DNA of 64,000 bases from Streptomyces bicolor (GCF_000719285.1 NZ_JOFS01000009.1:248001-312000); one strand, 5' to 3'. Counted from the first letter of the stretch, positions 17,305-26,588 are shown. Notes: generated from the letters alone by a model not told the origin. Translations and numbers: made by a program.

Positions 17305-18596
17305 CCCGCGACCTCACCATCACGGACATCCGCCTGACGCCGATCCTGGTCGCCGACCCGCCGCTGCTGAACACCCAGGGCGTCCACCAGCCGTACACGC
17401 CCCGCCTGATCGTGGAGGTCGAGACGGCGGGCGGGTTCGTCGGCGTCGGTGAGACGTACGGCGACAGCAAGTACCTGGAGCTCGCCCGGCCGTTCGCCGG
17501 CAAACTGATCGGTCGTCAAGTCAGCGACCTCAACGGGCTGTTCGTCTTCGCGGAGGACGTGGCCGTCGACCGGTCCCGGGTCTCCGGCCAGGTCGACGTC
17601 GGCGGGCTGCGCGGCGTCCAGACCGCCGACAAGCTGCGGCTGTCCGTCGTCTCCGGCTTCGAGGTGGCCTGCCTCGACGCCCTCGGCAAGGCGCTCGGGC
17701 TGCCCGTGCACGCGCTGCTCGGCGGCAAGGTGCGGGACGCGGTCGAGTACAGCGCCTACCTGTTCTACAAGTGGGCCGGCCACCCGGAGGGCGTGCGCGC
17801 CGAGAAGGACGACTGGGGTGCCGCCGTCGATCCGGCCGGGGTCGTCGAGCAGGCGCGGCGGTTCAAGGAGCGCTACGGGTTCACCTCCTTCAAGCTCAAG
17901 GGCGGCGTCTTCGCGCCGGAGGAGGAGATCGCCGCCGTACGGGCGCTCGCGGAGGCGTTTCCCGGGCACCCCCTGCGGCTCGACCCCAACGGGGCCTGGT
18001 CCGTGGAGACCTCGCTGAAGGTGGCACGGGAACTGGGGGACGTCCTGGAGTACCTGGAGGACCCGACGCTCGGTACGGCCGCCATGGCCGAGGTCGCCGC
18101 GCGGGCCGGGGTGCCGCTGGCGACCAACATGTGCGTGACGACGTTCGCGGAGATCAAGGAGGCGTTCACCAAGGACGCCGTGCAAGTCGTCCTCTCCGAC
18201 CACCACTACTGGGGCGGGCTGCGCAACACCCAGCAGCTGGCGGCCGTCTGCCGCACCTTCGGCGTCGGCGTGTCCATGCACTCCAACACGCACCTCGGCA
18301 TCTCCCTGGCCGCGATGACCCACGTGGCGTCGACCGTGCCGAACCTCCAGCACGCCTGCGACTCCCACTATCCGTGGCAGTCCGAGGACGTCCTCACCGA
18401 GCGCCTCACCTTCGACGACGGCAAGGTCGCGGTGCCGGACGCGCCCGGCCTCGGCGTCGAGCTGGACCGCGAACGGCTCGCCGAGCTGCACCGGCGGTGG
18501 CTGGATGACGACGGCTCGCTGCGGGACCGCGACGACGCGGCCGCGATGCGGGTCGCCGACCCGGGGTGGGTCACGCCCCCGGTGCCTCGCTGGTAG
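17301..18596 (+). CDS. gudD: Glucarate dehydratase
   Basis: A 431-residue enolase-superfamily enzyme that dehydrates D-glucarate to 5-dehydro-4-deoxyglucarate. The capping domain carries LLNTQGVHQPYTPRLIVEV; the barrel has the KxK base in SFKLKGGVF (about 195), metal ligands in RLDPNGAWS, EDP and SDHHYWGG, and the His general base in SMHSNTHLGIS near 330. The product feeds the preceding kdgD gene, so both steps from glucarate to ketoglutarate semialdehyde are encoded together. GTG start overlapping the kdgD stop. Confidence 0.93.
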   Translation: MTRDLTITDIRLTPILVADPPLLNTQGVHQPYTPRLIVEVETAGGFVGVGETYGDSKYLELARPFAGKLIGRQVSDLNGLFVFAEDVAVDRSRVSGQVDVGGLRGVQTADKLRLSVVSGFEVACLDALGKALGLPVHALLGGKVRDAVEYSAYLFYKWAGHPEGVRAEKDDWGAAVDPAGVVEQARRFKERYGFTSFKLKGGVFAPEEEIAAVRALAEAFPGHPLRLDPNGAWSVETSLKVARELGDVLEYLEDPTLGTAAMAEVAARAGVPLATNMCVTTFAEIKEAFTKDAVQVVLSDHHYWGGLRNTQQLAAVCRTFGVGVSMHSNTHLGISLAAMTHVASTVPNLQHACDSHYPWQSEDVLTERLTFDDGKVAVPDAPGLGVELDRERLAELHRRWLDDDGSLRDRDDAAAMRVADPGWVTPPVPRW

Positions 18597-18702
18597 CAGC
18601 TCCCCGGCCCGGCACGGAAGGGGGGTTCGGGGAAGATCCCCGTGGCGTTGTCAGTGGGGTGGTGCACACTGGCCAGATCAGCACCACGTCAGGGAGCGCA
18701 CC

Positions 18703-19899
18703 GTGACCACGCCCACCGCGCCCAACGGAAAGGGCCCCTCGCCGCAGGGGAAGGCGACCATGGGGAAGACGCCCATGGGCAGGACGGCCACGGCCGGAGG
18801 CCAGTACCGCCGTGGCCACAGCGCCCAGGTCGACCCCCTCTCCGGCCTGCGCACGCCCGCCGACCCGCCCTGGGACGTGTATCTCACGGGCACGGTCTTC
18901 CTCGACATCATCTTCACCGGCCTGGACTCGGCCCCCGTGCGCGGGACCGAGTCCTGGGCGCGCGGGATGGGGTCGAGCCCCGGCGGGGTGGCGAACATGG
19001 CGACGGCCCTGGCCCGCCTCGGCCTGCGGACATCGCTCGCGGCGGCCTTCGGCGACGACCACTACGGCGAGTACTGCTGGGACACGCTGGAGCACGGCGA
19101 GGGCATCGACCTCTCGCCGTCGCGCACGGTGCCCGGCTGGCACTCGCCGGTCACGGTCTCGATGGCGTACGAGGGGGAGCGCACGATGGTCTCCCACGGC
19201 CACGAGCCACCCCCGGAGGAGCCGGCTCCGGACTGCCCGCCCCGCGCGCGTGCCGCCGTGGCCTCCCTGGTGCCGGGACAGCGGGCCCCCTGGATCGCGC
19301 AGGCCGCGAGCAAGGGCGCCCGCATCTTCGCCGACGTCGGCTGGGACGACACGGGGGCGTGGGATCTGGCGGGCCTCGCCGACCTGGAGCACTGCGAGGC
19401 GTTCCTGCCCAACGCCCAGGAGGCCATGCGGTACACGGGCGCCGAGTGCCCCCGCGAGGCGGCCCACGCCCTCACGGCGTACGTCCCGGTGGCGGTGGTC
19501 ACCCTCGGCGCGGAGGGCGCGTACGCGGTGGACGGCCGGACCGGGGAGACGGCCGTGGTCCCGGCCATCGCGGTGGAGGCGCTGGACCCGACGGGCGCCG
19601 GTGACGTCTTCGTGGCCGGGTTCGTCACCGGCACCCTGGCCGACTGGCCGCTCGCCGACCGGCTCGCCTTCGCCGGGCTGACGGCCGCCCTCTCGGTGCA
19701 GGAGTTCGGCGGCTCCCTCTCCGCCCCCGGCTGGGCCGAGATCGGCGCCTGGTGGCGCCAGGTGCAGTCCCTCGACCGGCAGGACCCCGAGGCCCTGCGC
19801 CGGTACGCGTTCCTGGCGGACGTGGTGCCGGAGGACGCGGCGAGACCCTGGCCGTTGCGGCGGGCGGTGCCGACGATCGGGTTTCGCCGGTCGGTGTGA
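18703..19899 (+). CDS. PfkB family carbohydrate kinase
   Basis: A ribokinase-like sugar kinase. The family motifs are visible: the first glycine-rich region MGSSPGGVANMATALARLGL near residue 90 and the second, with catalytic Asp, in ALDPTGAGDVFVAGF near 290. With GTG 18703 it has 398 residues, about 55 more than usual: the first 50 residues are low-complexity (GKGPSPQGKATMGKTPMGRT) and in-frame ATGs at 18760 and 18775 could be the true start. AGGGAG lies ten bases before the GTG. Substrate unknown. It is not clearly part of the glucarate operon, as 106 bases and a TTGTCA promoter-like box intervene. Confidence 0.84.
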   Translation: MTTPTAPNGKGPSPQGKATMGKTPMGRTATAGGQYRRGHSAQVDPLSGLRTPADPPWDVYLTGTVFLDIIFTGLDSAPVRGTESWARGMGSSPGGVANMATALARLGLRTSLAAAFGDDHYGEYCWDTLEHGEGIDLSPSRTVPGWHSPVTVSMAYEGERTMVSHGHEPPPEEPAPDCPPRARAAVASLVPGQRAPWIAQAASKGARIFADVGWDDTGAWDLAGLADLEHCEAFLPNAQEAMRYTGAECPREAAHALTAYVPVAVVTLGAEGAYAVDGRTGETAVVPAIAVEALDPTGAGDVFVAGFVTGTLADWPLADRLAFAGLTAALSVQEFGGSLSAPGWAEIGAWWRQVQSLDRQDPEALRRYAFLADVVPEDAARPWPLRRAVPTIGFRRSV

Positions 19900-19920
19900 G
19901 AGTGCGGTGGGCGGCAGGGC

Positions 19921-20721
19921 TCAACTCGGCGGCGCCGGCTTCAGCACCACGAAGTCCGCGTTGGCCGGGTCCAGGCACACCGCCAGCCGGCCCACGCCCT
20001 CCGCGTCCTCCGGCCCCATCTGCACGCTGCCGCCGTTCTCGGTGACCTTGGCGACCGCGGCGTCGCAGTCGTCGACGTTGAACACCGGGTGCCAGTACGG
20101 CTGTCCGCCCGCCAGCGCGAGGTTCTCCTTGGGCAGCTCCATCAGGCCGCCCTGCATACGCTCCTCGGGCAGCTCGGCAGGGGTGATGAGGGTGTAGGTG
20201 CCCCCGCCGCCCGGCAGCTCCATGTCGCTGTACTGCCAGCCGAAGACGGTGCCGTAGAACTCCCTCGCGGCCCCGGCGTCGCTCGTGTACAGCTCGGTCC
20301 ACGACAGCGACCCCGTCTCGTCCGCCAGCTCGAAGCCCGCGTTCTTCCCCGGCTGCCAGACGGCGAACTGCCCGCCCAGCGGGTCGCTGTACTGCGCCAT
20401 CCGGCCCCAGTCGCCGAGGTCCCGCGGCTCGACCCGCACGGTGCCGCCCGCACCGCGAACCGCCTCGGTCGTGGCGTCCGCGTCCCTGACGGTGAAGTAG
20501 ATCATCCAGGCCGAGCGGGCCCCCTCCTCGGTGAGCTTGCCGAGCCCGGCGACGGTCTTGCCGTCCTTCTTGAACATCCCGCCTTCAAAGTCCTCCGCCT
20601 CACCCATGGACTCGAACTCCCAGCCGAGCACCGCGCCGTAGAAGGCCGCTGCGGCCCGGACGTCGGGAGAGCCGAGGTCGAGCCAACAGGGGGAGCCGGG
20701 GGAGAGGTCAGTGGTGATCAT
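19921..20721 (-). CDS. Double-domain VOC family protein
   Basis: A 266-residue protein with two consecutive glyoxalase-fold modules: residues 10-130 (PCWLDLGSPDVRAAAAFYGAVLGW) and 140-262 (SWTELYTSDAGAAREFYGTVFGW). Each module has the expected closing strand (YSDPLGGQFAVWQP; CLDPANADFVVLKP). Tandem VOC proteins of this kind are common in Streptomyces and are often annotated hydroxylases without evidence. ATG start. It is divergent from the NTF2-like gene with 113 bases between starts. Confidence 0.86.
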   Translation of the reverse strand: MITTDLSPGSPCWLDLGSPDVRAAAAFYGAVLGWEFESMGEAEDFEGGMFKKDGKTVAGLGKLTEEGARSAWMIYFTVRDADATTEAVRGAGGTVRVEPRDLGDWGRMAQYSDPLGGQFAVWQPGKNAGFELADETGSLSWTELYTSDAGAAREFYGTVFGWQYSDMELPGGGGTYTLITPAELPEERMQGGLMELPKENLALAGGQPYWHPVFNVDDCDAAVAKVTENGGSVQMGPEDAEGVGRLAVCLDPANADFVVLKPAPPS

Positions 20722-20822
20722 GACGATGCCCTTCCGCAGATCCGCTATGACTTCAGCGTGGCACCCGGCACTGACACTCGCCCGTCGGATCCGCTCCGGG
20801 CGCCCCGTCGGCCGGCTCCGGT

Positions 20823-20828
20823 TACCAT
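20823..20828 (+). promoter_or_regulatory. Possible -10 box of the NTF2-like gene
   Basis: TACCAT ends six bases before ATG 20835, with no ribosome site, the leaderless pattern seen at several genes in this window. Confidence 0.35.
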
Positions 20829-20834
20829 CCGGCC

Positions 20835-21248
20835 ATGAGCGACGACGCGAGTGCGGCCCCGCACGGACCGGACGGTGCGCTGCACGACCGGCTCGCCGCC
20901 CTCGCGCACGACTGGGCGGCGGCGATGGTCTCCGACGACCCCGCGCGGATCGCCGGCTTCATGGCCGAGGACTGGGTCATCGTCTCCGAGTCGGGCATCT
21001 CCACCCGAGGGCAGTTCCTGGCGTACGTCGAGTCCGGCGACCTGACCCACTCGGCGTTCCAGCTCGTCGGCGAGCCCAGGATCCAGGTGTACGGCGACTC
21101 GGCGGTCCTGACGGCCCGGATCACGAACACCGCTCACTACCGGGGCGAACGCTTCGACGCCGACGAATGGACGACCGACGTGTTCGTACGGCGCGACGAC
21201 CGATGGCTCTGCGTGCTCAGCCACATCACGGGGGCGGCCCGGACCTGA
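20835..21248 (+). CDS. NTF2-like (DUF4440/SnoaL-type) protein
   Basis: A 137-residue cone-shaped alpha+beta domain of the NTF2-like superfamily. The N-terminal helices (LHDRLAALAHDWAAAMVSDDPARIAGFMAEDWVIVSESG) and curved-sheet strands (YGDSAVLTARITNTAHYRG, WTTDVFVRRDDRWLCVLSHIT) are typical of DUF4440. Members may be polyketide cyclase-like enzymes or small-molecule binders; no catalytic residue can be assigned safely. It stands alone. Confidence 0.82.
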   Translation: MSDDASAAPHGPDGALHDRLAALAHDWAAAMVSDDPARIAGFMAEDWVIVSESGISTRGQFLAYVESGDLTHSAFQLVGEPRIQVYGDSAVLTARITNTAHYRGERFDADEWTTDVFVRRDDRWLCVLSHITGAART

Positions 21249-21277
21249 ACTCCGGCCGGGTCCGTGTCCCGCGGGCC

Positions 21278-21631
21278 TCAGCCGGCCGTCACCGTCGTAC
21301 GAACCACCCCGTCCGGCCCCGCCACCAGCACCGGCGTGCCAGCCCCACCGAGATCCCGCACCGCCGCCCGGTCCTCCGCCGACAGCGACTCCGCCTCCGT
21401 CACGACCGCCGCCGCCTCCAGCGACTTCGCCCCCGACGCCACCGCCATCGCCACGGCGGTCCGCAGCGCGCTCAGCTTCAGCGAGTCCAGGGCGACGGTC
21501 CCGGCGACATACGTACGGCCGGTCTCGTCCCGTACGGCCGCCCCCTCGGGCACACCGTTGCGGGCCCGCGCGGAACGGGCCAGGGTGACGATCTTGCGGT
21601 CCTCGGGGTCAAGCGCGCTGTTGTCGGTCAT
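21278..21631 (-). CDS. Cytidine deaminase-like protein without zinc ligands
   Basis: A 117-residue protein that resembles the short streptomycete cytidine deaminase genes found near era (SALDPEDRKIVTLARSARARNGVPEGAAVRDETGRTYVAG). A working deaminase needs a His/Cys-Ala-Glu and a Pro-Cys-x-x-Cys zinc site. This sequence contains no cysteine and no histidine at all, so it cannot bind zinc in the usual way and is probably not a deaminase. The fold may have been kept for a structural or binding role. ATG start; 30 bases separate its stop from the convergent NTF2-like gene. Confidence 0.75.
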   Translation of the reverse strand: MTDNSALDPEDRKIVTLARSARARNGVPEGAAVRDETGRTYVAGTVALDSLKLSALRTAVAMAVASGAKSLEAAAVVTEAESLSAEDRAAVRDLGGAGTPVLVAGPDGVVRTTVTAG

Positions 21632-21680
21632 GACCTGAGCATACGAAGCGGCACCCGCCCTGCCCTGCCACGGGGTACGC

Positions 21681-22556
21681 CTACCCGGCCACGGGGTACA
21701 TCGCCCCGCGCCGCCCCTCGGGCGACGCCAGCCACTGAAGCTTCGCCGCCGTGTTCGCCTCGTCCAGCGGCGTGTGCAGCACGATCGACAGATCGGGCCG
21801 CACCGGCATCTGCATCACGCTCGACTCCAGGCACAGCACCCCGACCAGCGGATGGTCCAGCTCCTTGCGGATCTGCCCGGCGTCCTCGATGTCCCGCCGC
21901 TCCCACAGTTCGCGGAACTCCGGACTGGACGCCGTCGCCTCGGCCAGCACGGCCTGGAATCCCTCGTCGTCGGGGGAGGCCGAGCACACCGCGCGGAACT
22001 GCGCCACGACCGTACCGGCGTTCGCCTCCCAGTTCTTCGCCCGCGCCCGGTACATGGGATCGGTGAAGAAGTCGATCAGGCAGTTCCACCGCCTGCCGGG
22101 CCGTATGCCGAGCACCGTCGCGGCCGCGTCGTTGAACAGCACGCCGTTGTAGTACCGGTCCATGATGTGCGCCGGATACGGCATCCACGCGTCGATCAGC
22201 CGCCGCAGCCCGTCACACATGTCCTGCTTGCCGGGCGCGACTTCGGGCGTCGGCGGATTCAGCCCGGCCAGCAGATACAGGTGCCGGCGCTCGGCGTTGC
22301 TCAGCCGCAGCACCCGCGCCACCGAGTCCAGCACCTGCGGCGACACGGTGATCTCCCGCCCCTGCTCCAGCCACTGGTACCAGGAGGCGCCCACCCCGGC
22401 GAGCACGGCGACCTCCTCGCGCCGCAATCCCGGCGTACGGCGCCGCGCCCCGCCGTCCGGCAGGCCCGCCTCGGCCGGCGTCACCCGGGCCCGCCTGGTC
22501 ATCAGGAACTCGCGCAGTTCCTGCCGCCGTTGGCTCTTCAGCGTGCCCTGAGACAC
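21681..22556 (-). CDS. XRE-type regulator with MmyB-like ligand domain
   Basis: A 291-residue regulator. The N-terminal helix-turn-helix (about 15-85) includes RRRTPGLRREEVAVLAGVGASWYQWLEQGR, the hallmark of this large actinobacterial family; the C-terminal MmyB-like domain (PAS-like, possibly fatty-acid binding) runs to the end. It is divergent from a DHA2-type MFS exporter with under 100 bases between starts, so it most likely regulates that exporter in response to its substrate. GTG start, with the in-frame sequence beginning SQGTLKSQRRQELREFL. Confidence 0.88.
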   Translation of the reverse strand: MSQGTLKSQRRQELREFLMTRRARVTPAEAGLPDGGARRRTPGLRREEVAVLAGVGASWYQWLEQGREITVSPQVLDSVARVLRLSNAERRHLYLLAGLNPPTPEVAPGKQDMCDGLRRLIDAWMPYPAHIMDRYYNGVLFNDAAATVLGIRPGRRWNCLIDFFTDPMYRARAKNWEANAGTVVAQFRAVCSASPDDEGFQAVLAEATASSPEFRELWERRDIEDAGQIRKELDHPLVGVLCLESSVMQMPVRPDLSIVLHTPLDEANTAAKLQWLASPEGRRGAMYPVAG

Positions 22557-22650
22557 GTACGGATCCCCCTCATCCCGTTGCCTGGTGGTGCCACCACCAG
22601 CACAACTTCCCGCTCCCCACGGCTATTCCGGCGCCAGCAGTCTCTTGCCC

Positions 22651-24120
22651 ATGGCGATCGACACCACCAGCCCCACTCCCAGTTCCACTCCCAGTCCCAC
22701 CTCACCGCTCGACACCCCCCGGATGTCGACGCGCGACAAACTCGTCCTGTTCATCCTGTGCGCGGCCCAGTTCATGGTCGCGCTCGACTTCTCCGTCCTG
22801 AACGTCGCCCTCCCCGTCCTCGGCGCCGACCTCGGGATGAGCCAGTCGGCGCTGCAGTGGGCGGTCACCGCGTTCGCGCTGCCGTCCGGCGGGTTCCTGC
22901 TCCTCTTCGGCCGCATCGGCGACCTCTACGGCCGCCGCAAGCTGTTCCTCACCGGCCTCGCCCTGTTCGCCGCGGCCTCGGTGCTCGCGACGTTCGCCTG
23001 GGACCCGGCGTCGTTCCTCGCCGGACGCGCGCTGCAGGGTCTCGGCGCGGCGGTCATCGTCCCGACCGGAATGTCCCTGCTCACGACCACGTTCGCCGAG
23101 GGGCCGGCCCGCGACCGCGCCCTCGGCATCTCGGGGACGCTGATGTCCCTCGGCTTCACCATCGGCATGGTCGCGGGCGGAGTCCTGACCGACGCGCTCG
23201 GCTGGCGCTCCACGATGGGCCTGCTCGCGATCTTCGCGCTGATCGTGCTGCCGCTCGCGCCCGGTCTGCTGCCCGAGTCCCGCACCCCCGAGCGCCCGCA
23301 CCTGGACGTGCCCGGCGCGATCACCGTCACCGGCGGCCTGCTGTCCCTGATCTACGCCCTCACGACCGCCGCCGACCACGGCTTCGGCCGCGCCGACGTC
23401 ATCGCGACCCTGGTCGCGGGCATCGCGCTCCTCACGGCCTTCGCGGTCGTCGAGTCCCGCACCCGGCAACCGCTCGTCTCCCTGCCCATGCTGCGCCGCC
23501 GCACGGTGGCGTGGGGCAACCTGGGCGGTCTGGTCACCTTCTCGATGATGTCGACGGTGGTCTTCGTGCTGACCCTGTACCTGCAGGAGACCCTGCGCCT
23601 GTCGGCGTGGGAGACCGGCCTGGTCTTCGGTGTCCAGGGCGTCGTGTCGGTGATCGCGGGCTCGCTCACCCCGAGGGTCATCAGCCGGCTCGGCGCGCGC
23701 CGCACATTGGTCGTCTCGCTGGCCGGCCAGGGCGTCTTCACCGCGGGCCTGCTGTTCCTGAACGCCCACACCTGGTCCGTCTGGCTCGCCACCGCCGCCG
23801 TCTCGGTGGCGAGCATGTTCCACCTGGGCGCGATCATCTCCTACGGCCTGACCGTCACCTCCGGTGTCCCCGACGAGGAGCAGGGCCTGGCCACCGGCCT
23901 GGTCACCTCGACCCAGCAGGTGGGCCTCACGGTCGGCATCCCGCTGCTCGGCGTCCTCGCCACCACCGCCGGCGACCTGCTGTCCGGCACCCGCACGGTC
24001 ATGGCGCTGAACGTGGCGATCGTCCTGGCCGCCGCGGCCCTGATCGCGCTCGGCCTGCGGCCCTGGCGGGCGGCGGCCGGCTCAGGGGCGGTCGAGGCGG
24101 AGGCGGTCGGCTCTCGGTAG
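22651..24120 (+). CDS. DHA2-type MFS drug exporter
   Basis: A 489-residue transporter with 14 predicted membrane helices. The family A motif appears as GRIGDLYGRRKLFLTG after helix 2, and motif D1/C region ALDFSVLNVALPVLGADLG in helix 1, typical of proton-driven multidrug exporters such as QacA/EmrB relatives. I chose ATG 22651; a longer GTG frame at 22585 adds 22 residues that are not conserved-looking. The first 25 residues are Ser/Thr/Pro-rich. Probable control by the divergent XRE regulator. Its 3' end overlaps the convergent MmcQ/YjbR gene by 39 bases. Confidence 0.87.
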   Translation: MAIDTTSPTPSSTPSPTSPLDTPRMSTRDKLVLFILCAAQFMVALDFSVLNVALPVLGADLGMSQSALQWAVTAFALPSGGFLLLFGRIGDLYGRRKLFLTGLALFAAASVLATFAWDPASFLAGRALQGLGAAVIVPTGMSLLTTTFAEGPARDRALGISGTLMSLGFTIGMVAGGVLTDALGWRSTMGLLAIFALIVLPLAPGLLPESRTPERPHLDVPGAITVTGGLLSLIYALTTAADHGFGRADVIATLVAGIALLTAFAVVESRTRQPLVSLPMLRRRTVAWGNLGGLVTFSMMSTVVFVLTLYLQETLRLSAWETGLVFGVQGVVSVIAGSLTPRVISRLGARRTLVVSLAGQGVFTAGLLFLNAHTWSVWLATAAVSVASMFHLGAIISYGLTVTSGVPDEEQGLATGLVTSTQQVGLTVGIPLLGVLATTAGDLLSGTRTVMALNVAIVLAAAALIALGLRPWRAAAGSGAVEAEAVGSR

Positions 24121-24441
24121 ACCCGCCACGACAAGGTCGTACGAGTCCTCGATGAGCTCCCGGACCAGGCGGTCCGGGAGCTCGCCGTCCACCGTGACCG
24201 TGTTCCAGTGCCGCTTGTTCATGTGCCAGCCGGGGACGATCAGCCCCGGGTGCTCGCCGCGGAGCCGTACGGCGTCCTCGGGGTCGCACTTGAGGTTGAC
24301 CTTCAGGGGGTGCGCGTCCAGGTTGGTCAGGGCGAAGAGCTTGCCCAGGACCTTGAAGACCGAGGTCTCCGGGTTGAAGGGGAAGTCCTCGACGGTCGCG
24401 TTGAGGGAGAGGCAGAAGGCGCGCAGTTCTTGAGGTGTCAC
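24082..24441 (-). CDS. MmcQ/YjbR family protein (intact copy)
   Basis: A 119-residue CyaY-like fold protein, formerly called DNA-binding. The complete family pattern is present: LSLNATVEDFPFNPETSVFKVLGKLFAL, VNLKCDPEDAVRLRGEHPGLIVPGWHMNKRHWNTV and the C-terminal ELIEDSYDLVVAGL helix. GTG start. It follows a broken copy of itself, with which it shares 70 of the first 73 residues, and it may be read from the same transcript as the hemolysin-like gene further upstream. Function unknown in the family. Confidence 0.86.
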   Translation of the reverse strand: MTPQELRAFCLSLNATVEDFPFNPETSVFKVLGKLFALTNLDAHPLKVNLKCDPEDAVRLRGEHPGLIVPGWHMNKRHWNTVTVDGELPDRLVRELIEDSYDLVVAGLPRADRLRLDRP

Positions 24442-24448
24442 GTCGGCT

Positions 24449-24775
24449 TCACCTCCGGTTGCGGCGACGGGGCGGATGGGGAGTGCATCGTCGGCCGTCG
24501 CCGTGTTCCAGTGCCGCTCGGGGGTCTGGGGGGTATCCCCCCAGAGAGCACAGCATGTGCCAGCCGGGGACGATCAGGCCCGGGTGCTCGCCGCGGAGCC
24601 GTATGGCGTCCTCGGGGTCGCACTTGAGGTTGACCTTCAGGGGGTGCGTGTCCAGGTTGGTCAGGGCGAAGAGCTTGCCCAGGACCTTGAAGACCGAGGT
24701 CTCCAGGTTGAAGGGGAAGTCCTCGACGGTCGCGTTGAGGGAGAGGCAGAAGGCGCGCAGTTCCTGAGGCGTCAC
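24449..24775 (-). pseudogene. MmcQ/YjbR tandem duplicate, truncated by an insertion
   Basis: Residues 1-73 match the intact copy next door at 70 of 73 positions, up to GLIVPGWHM. There an insertion of about 35 bases (24520-24554), containing the hairpin CTGGGGGGTATCCCCCCAG, breaks the gene. Beyond it the old sequence continues out of frame (EHGDGRR corresponds to the HWNTVTVDGE region), and the last part of the gene is lost, so the C-terminal helix is missing. The GTG start overlaps the stop of the hemolysin-like gene (GTGA), the arrangement the ancestral gene probably had. Confidence 0.82.
24526..24544. repeat. Inserted palindrome in the broken MmcQ copy
   Basis: CTGGGGGGTATCCCCCCAG, a near-perfect hairpin (8-base arms) within the roughly 35 bases absent from the intact neighbouring copy. 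Confidence 0.75.
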
Positions 24776-26079
24776 TCGGACTCCTTCTCCTCTTCCCGGA
24801 GCGCGACGGGGCTCACCGGCTCCACGAGAACGGTCACGATCTTGTTCCGTCGGCCGGCCGCCGCCTCCGCCGTCAGGCGCAGCTCACGGCCGTCGGGCAG
24901 CTCCACCACGGACGACGCCCCGGCGATCGGCACCCGGCCGAGCGCCTTCGCGAGCAGCCCGCCGACCGTCTCCACGTCCTCGTCGTCGTACTCGTCGAGG
25001 CCGTACAGCTCGCCCAGGTCGGTGATGTCCAGCCGGGCGGTGACCCGGTGGCGGTCCTCGCCCAGTTCCTCCACCGGCGGCAGCTCACGGTCGTACTCGT
25101 CGGTGATCTCGCCGACGATCTCCTCGAGGATGTCCTCGATGGTGACGATGCCCGCGGTGCCGCCGTACTCGTCGATCACGACGGCCACGTGATTGCGCTC
25201 CTTCTGCATCTCCCGCAGCAGGTCCCCGGCGTTCTTGGTGTCGGGCACGAAGAACGCGGGCCGCATCGCCGTCGACACCAGCTCGCTCTCCGCGTCCCGG
25301 CTGATGTGCGTCTTGCGGACCAGGTCCTTCAGATACACGATCCCGACCACGTCGTCCTCGCTCTCCCCGACGACCGGGATGCGCGAGAAGCCGGAGCGCA
25401 GGGCGAGGGTGAGGGCCTGGCGGATCGTCTTGTACCGCTCGATCACGATCAGGTCGGTACGCGGGACCATGACCTCGCGCACCAGCGTGTCACCCAGCTC
25501 GAAGATCGAGTGCACCATCCGGCGCTCCTCGTCCTCGATCAGCTGCTCCTTCTCGGCGAGGTCGACCAGCGCGCGCAGCTCCGCCTCGGAGGCGAACGGG
25601 CCGCGGCGGAAGCCCTTGCCCGGGGTGAGCGCGTTGCCGATGAGGATCAGCAGATAGGGGATCGGCCCCATGATCCGCGCGAGCGGCAGCAGGACGTACG
25701 CCGCCGCCGTCGCCGTGTTCAGCGGATGCTGGCGGCCGATCGTGCGCGGGGAGACCCCGACGGCGACGTACGACACCAGGACCATGACCGCTATCGCGAC
25801 CAGCAGCGCCTCGGTGGTGCTGTCGAACTCCTGGAGGCAGGCGTACGTGACGAGCGCGGCCGCGGCCATCTCGCAGGCCACCCGGACCAGCAGCGCGACG
25901 TTCAGATAGCGCGTCGGATCGGCGGCGACCAGCGCGAGCTTCTCGCTGCCGCGCCGGCCGCCGCGTACGGCCTCCTCCGCGCGGAAGCTGGAGACGCGCG
26001 CCAGGCCCGCCTCCGCGCAGGCGGCGAGCCAGGCGACGACCACCAGGGCGATCGCACCGGAGATGAGGGGGATGCTCAT
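24772..26079 (-). CDS. Hemolysin family / CNNM-type CBS-domain membrane protein
   Basis: A 435-residue protein: an N-terminal membrane domain of about four helices (residues 1-150, with the DUF21/CNNM character), two CBS domains ([22 protein letters not shown] and [22 protein letters not shown] plus [23 protein letters not shown]), and a C-terminal CorC_HlyC domain. Relatives are Mg/Co export or homeostasis proteins; the hemolysin name is historical. ATG 26079 overlaps the ybeY stop by four bases, so it is translated with phoH-ybeY. A longer GTG frame upstream lies inside ybeY and was rejected. Confidence 0.92.
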   Translation of the reverse strand: MSIPLISGAIALVVVAWLAACAEAGLARVSSFRAEEAVRGGRRGSEKLALVAADPTRYLNVALLVRVACEMAAAALVTYACLQEFDSTTEALLVAIAVMVLVSYVAVGVSPRTIGRQHPLNTATAAAYVLLPLARIMGPIPYLLILIGNALTPGKGFRRGPFASEAELRALVDLAEKEQLIEDEERRMVHSIFELGDTLVREVMVPRTDLIVIERYKTIRQALTLALRSGFSRIPVVGESEDDVVGIVYLKDLVRKTHISRDAESELVSTAMRPAFFVPDTKNAGDLLREMQKERNHVAVVIDEYGGTAGIVTIEDILEEIVGEITDEYDRELPPVEELGEDRHRVTARLDITDLGELYGLDEYDDEDVETVGGLLAKALGRVPIAGASSVVELPDGRELRLTAEAAAGRRNKIVTVLVEPVSPVALREEEKESE

Positions 26080-26573
26080 GACACAGTCGGGGCCGGTGAG
26101 GGCCCCGTCAGGCCCTTCTCCGAACGCCAGCCGTCCACGATGGCGGCCTGCAGGCCGAACATCTCGGCCTTCTCGTCGGGCTCCTCGTGGTCGTACCCGA
26201 GCAGGTGCAGCACTCCGTGGACGGTGAGCAGCTGGAGCTCCTCGTCCATGGAGTGCTGCGTGGGCGCCTCCGCCCCCTGCTTGGCGGCGACCTCGGGGCA
26301 CAGCACGATGTCACCGAGCAGCCCCTGGGGCGGCTCGTCGTCGTCCTTGGAGGGCGGCCGCAGCTCGTCCATGGGGAAGGACATGACATCGGTGGGCCCG
26401 GGCAGGTCCATCCACTGGATGTGGAGCTGCTCCATGGCGTCGGCGTCCACGACGATCACCGAGAGCTCGGAGAGCGGGTGGATGCGCATCCGCGCGAGCG
26501 CGTAGCGGGCGATGTCGAGGATCGCCTGCTCGTCGACCTCGGTTCCGGACTCGTTGTTGACGTCGATCGACAT
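26076..26573 (-). CDS. ybeY: rRNA maturation endoribonuclease YbeY
   Basis: A 165-residue zinc-dependent endoribonuclease that takes part in 16S rRNA 3' maturation and 70S quality control. The H3xH5xH metal motif is intact in [16 protein letters not shown] near residue 118-128; DVMSFPMDE and [10 protein letters not shown] are also family signatures. It lies 15 bases after phoH and overlaps the CBS protein gene by four bases, the conserved phoH-ybeY-corC-like gene order. Confidence 0.95.
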   Translation of the reverse strand: MSIDVNNESGTEVDEQAILDIARYALARMRIHPLSELSVIVVDADAMEQLHIQWMDLPGPTDVMSFPMDELRPPSKDDDEPPQGLLGDIVLCPEVAAKQGAEAPTQHSMDEELQLLTVHGVLHLLGYDHEEPDEKAEMFGLQAAIVDGWRSEKGLTGPSPAPTVS

Positions 26574-26588
26574 GGTCGTGCGTGTTCT

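Noticed and set aside
18661..18702. Promoter of the PfkB kinase gene
   Set aside because: TTGTCA near 18650 and CACACT lie at roughly the right distance, but the -10 match is poor, so I did not list it as a feature.
24772..26301. Longer start (GTG 26301) for the CBS-domain protein
   Set aside because: The extra N-terminus is the shifted-frame reading of ybeY; ATG 26079 begins a proper membrane helix and overlaps the ybeY stop by four bases.
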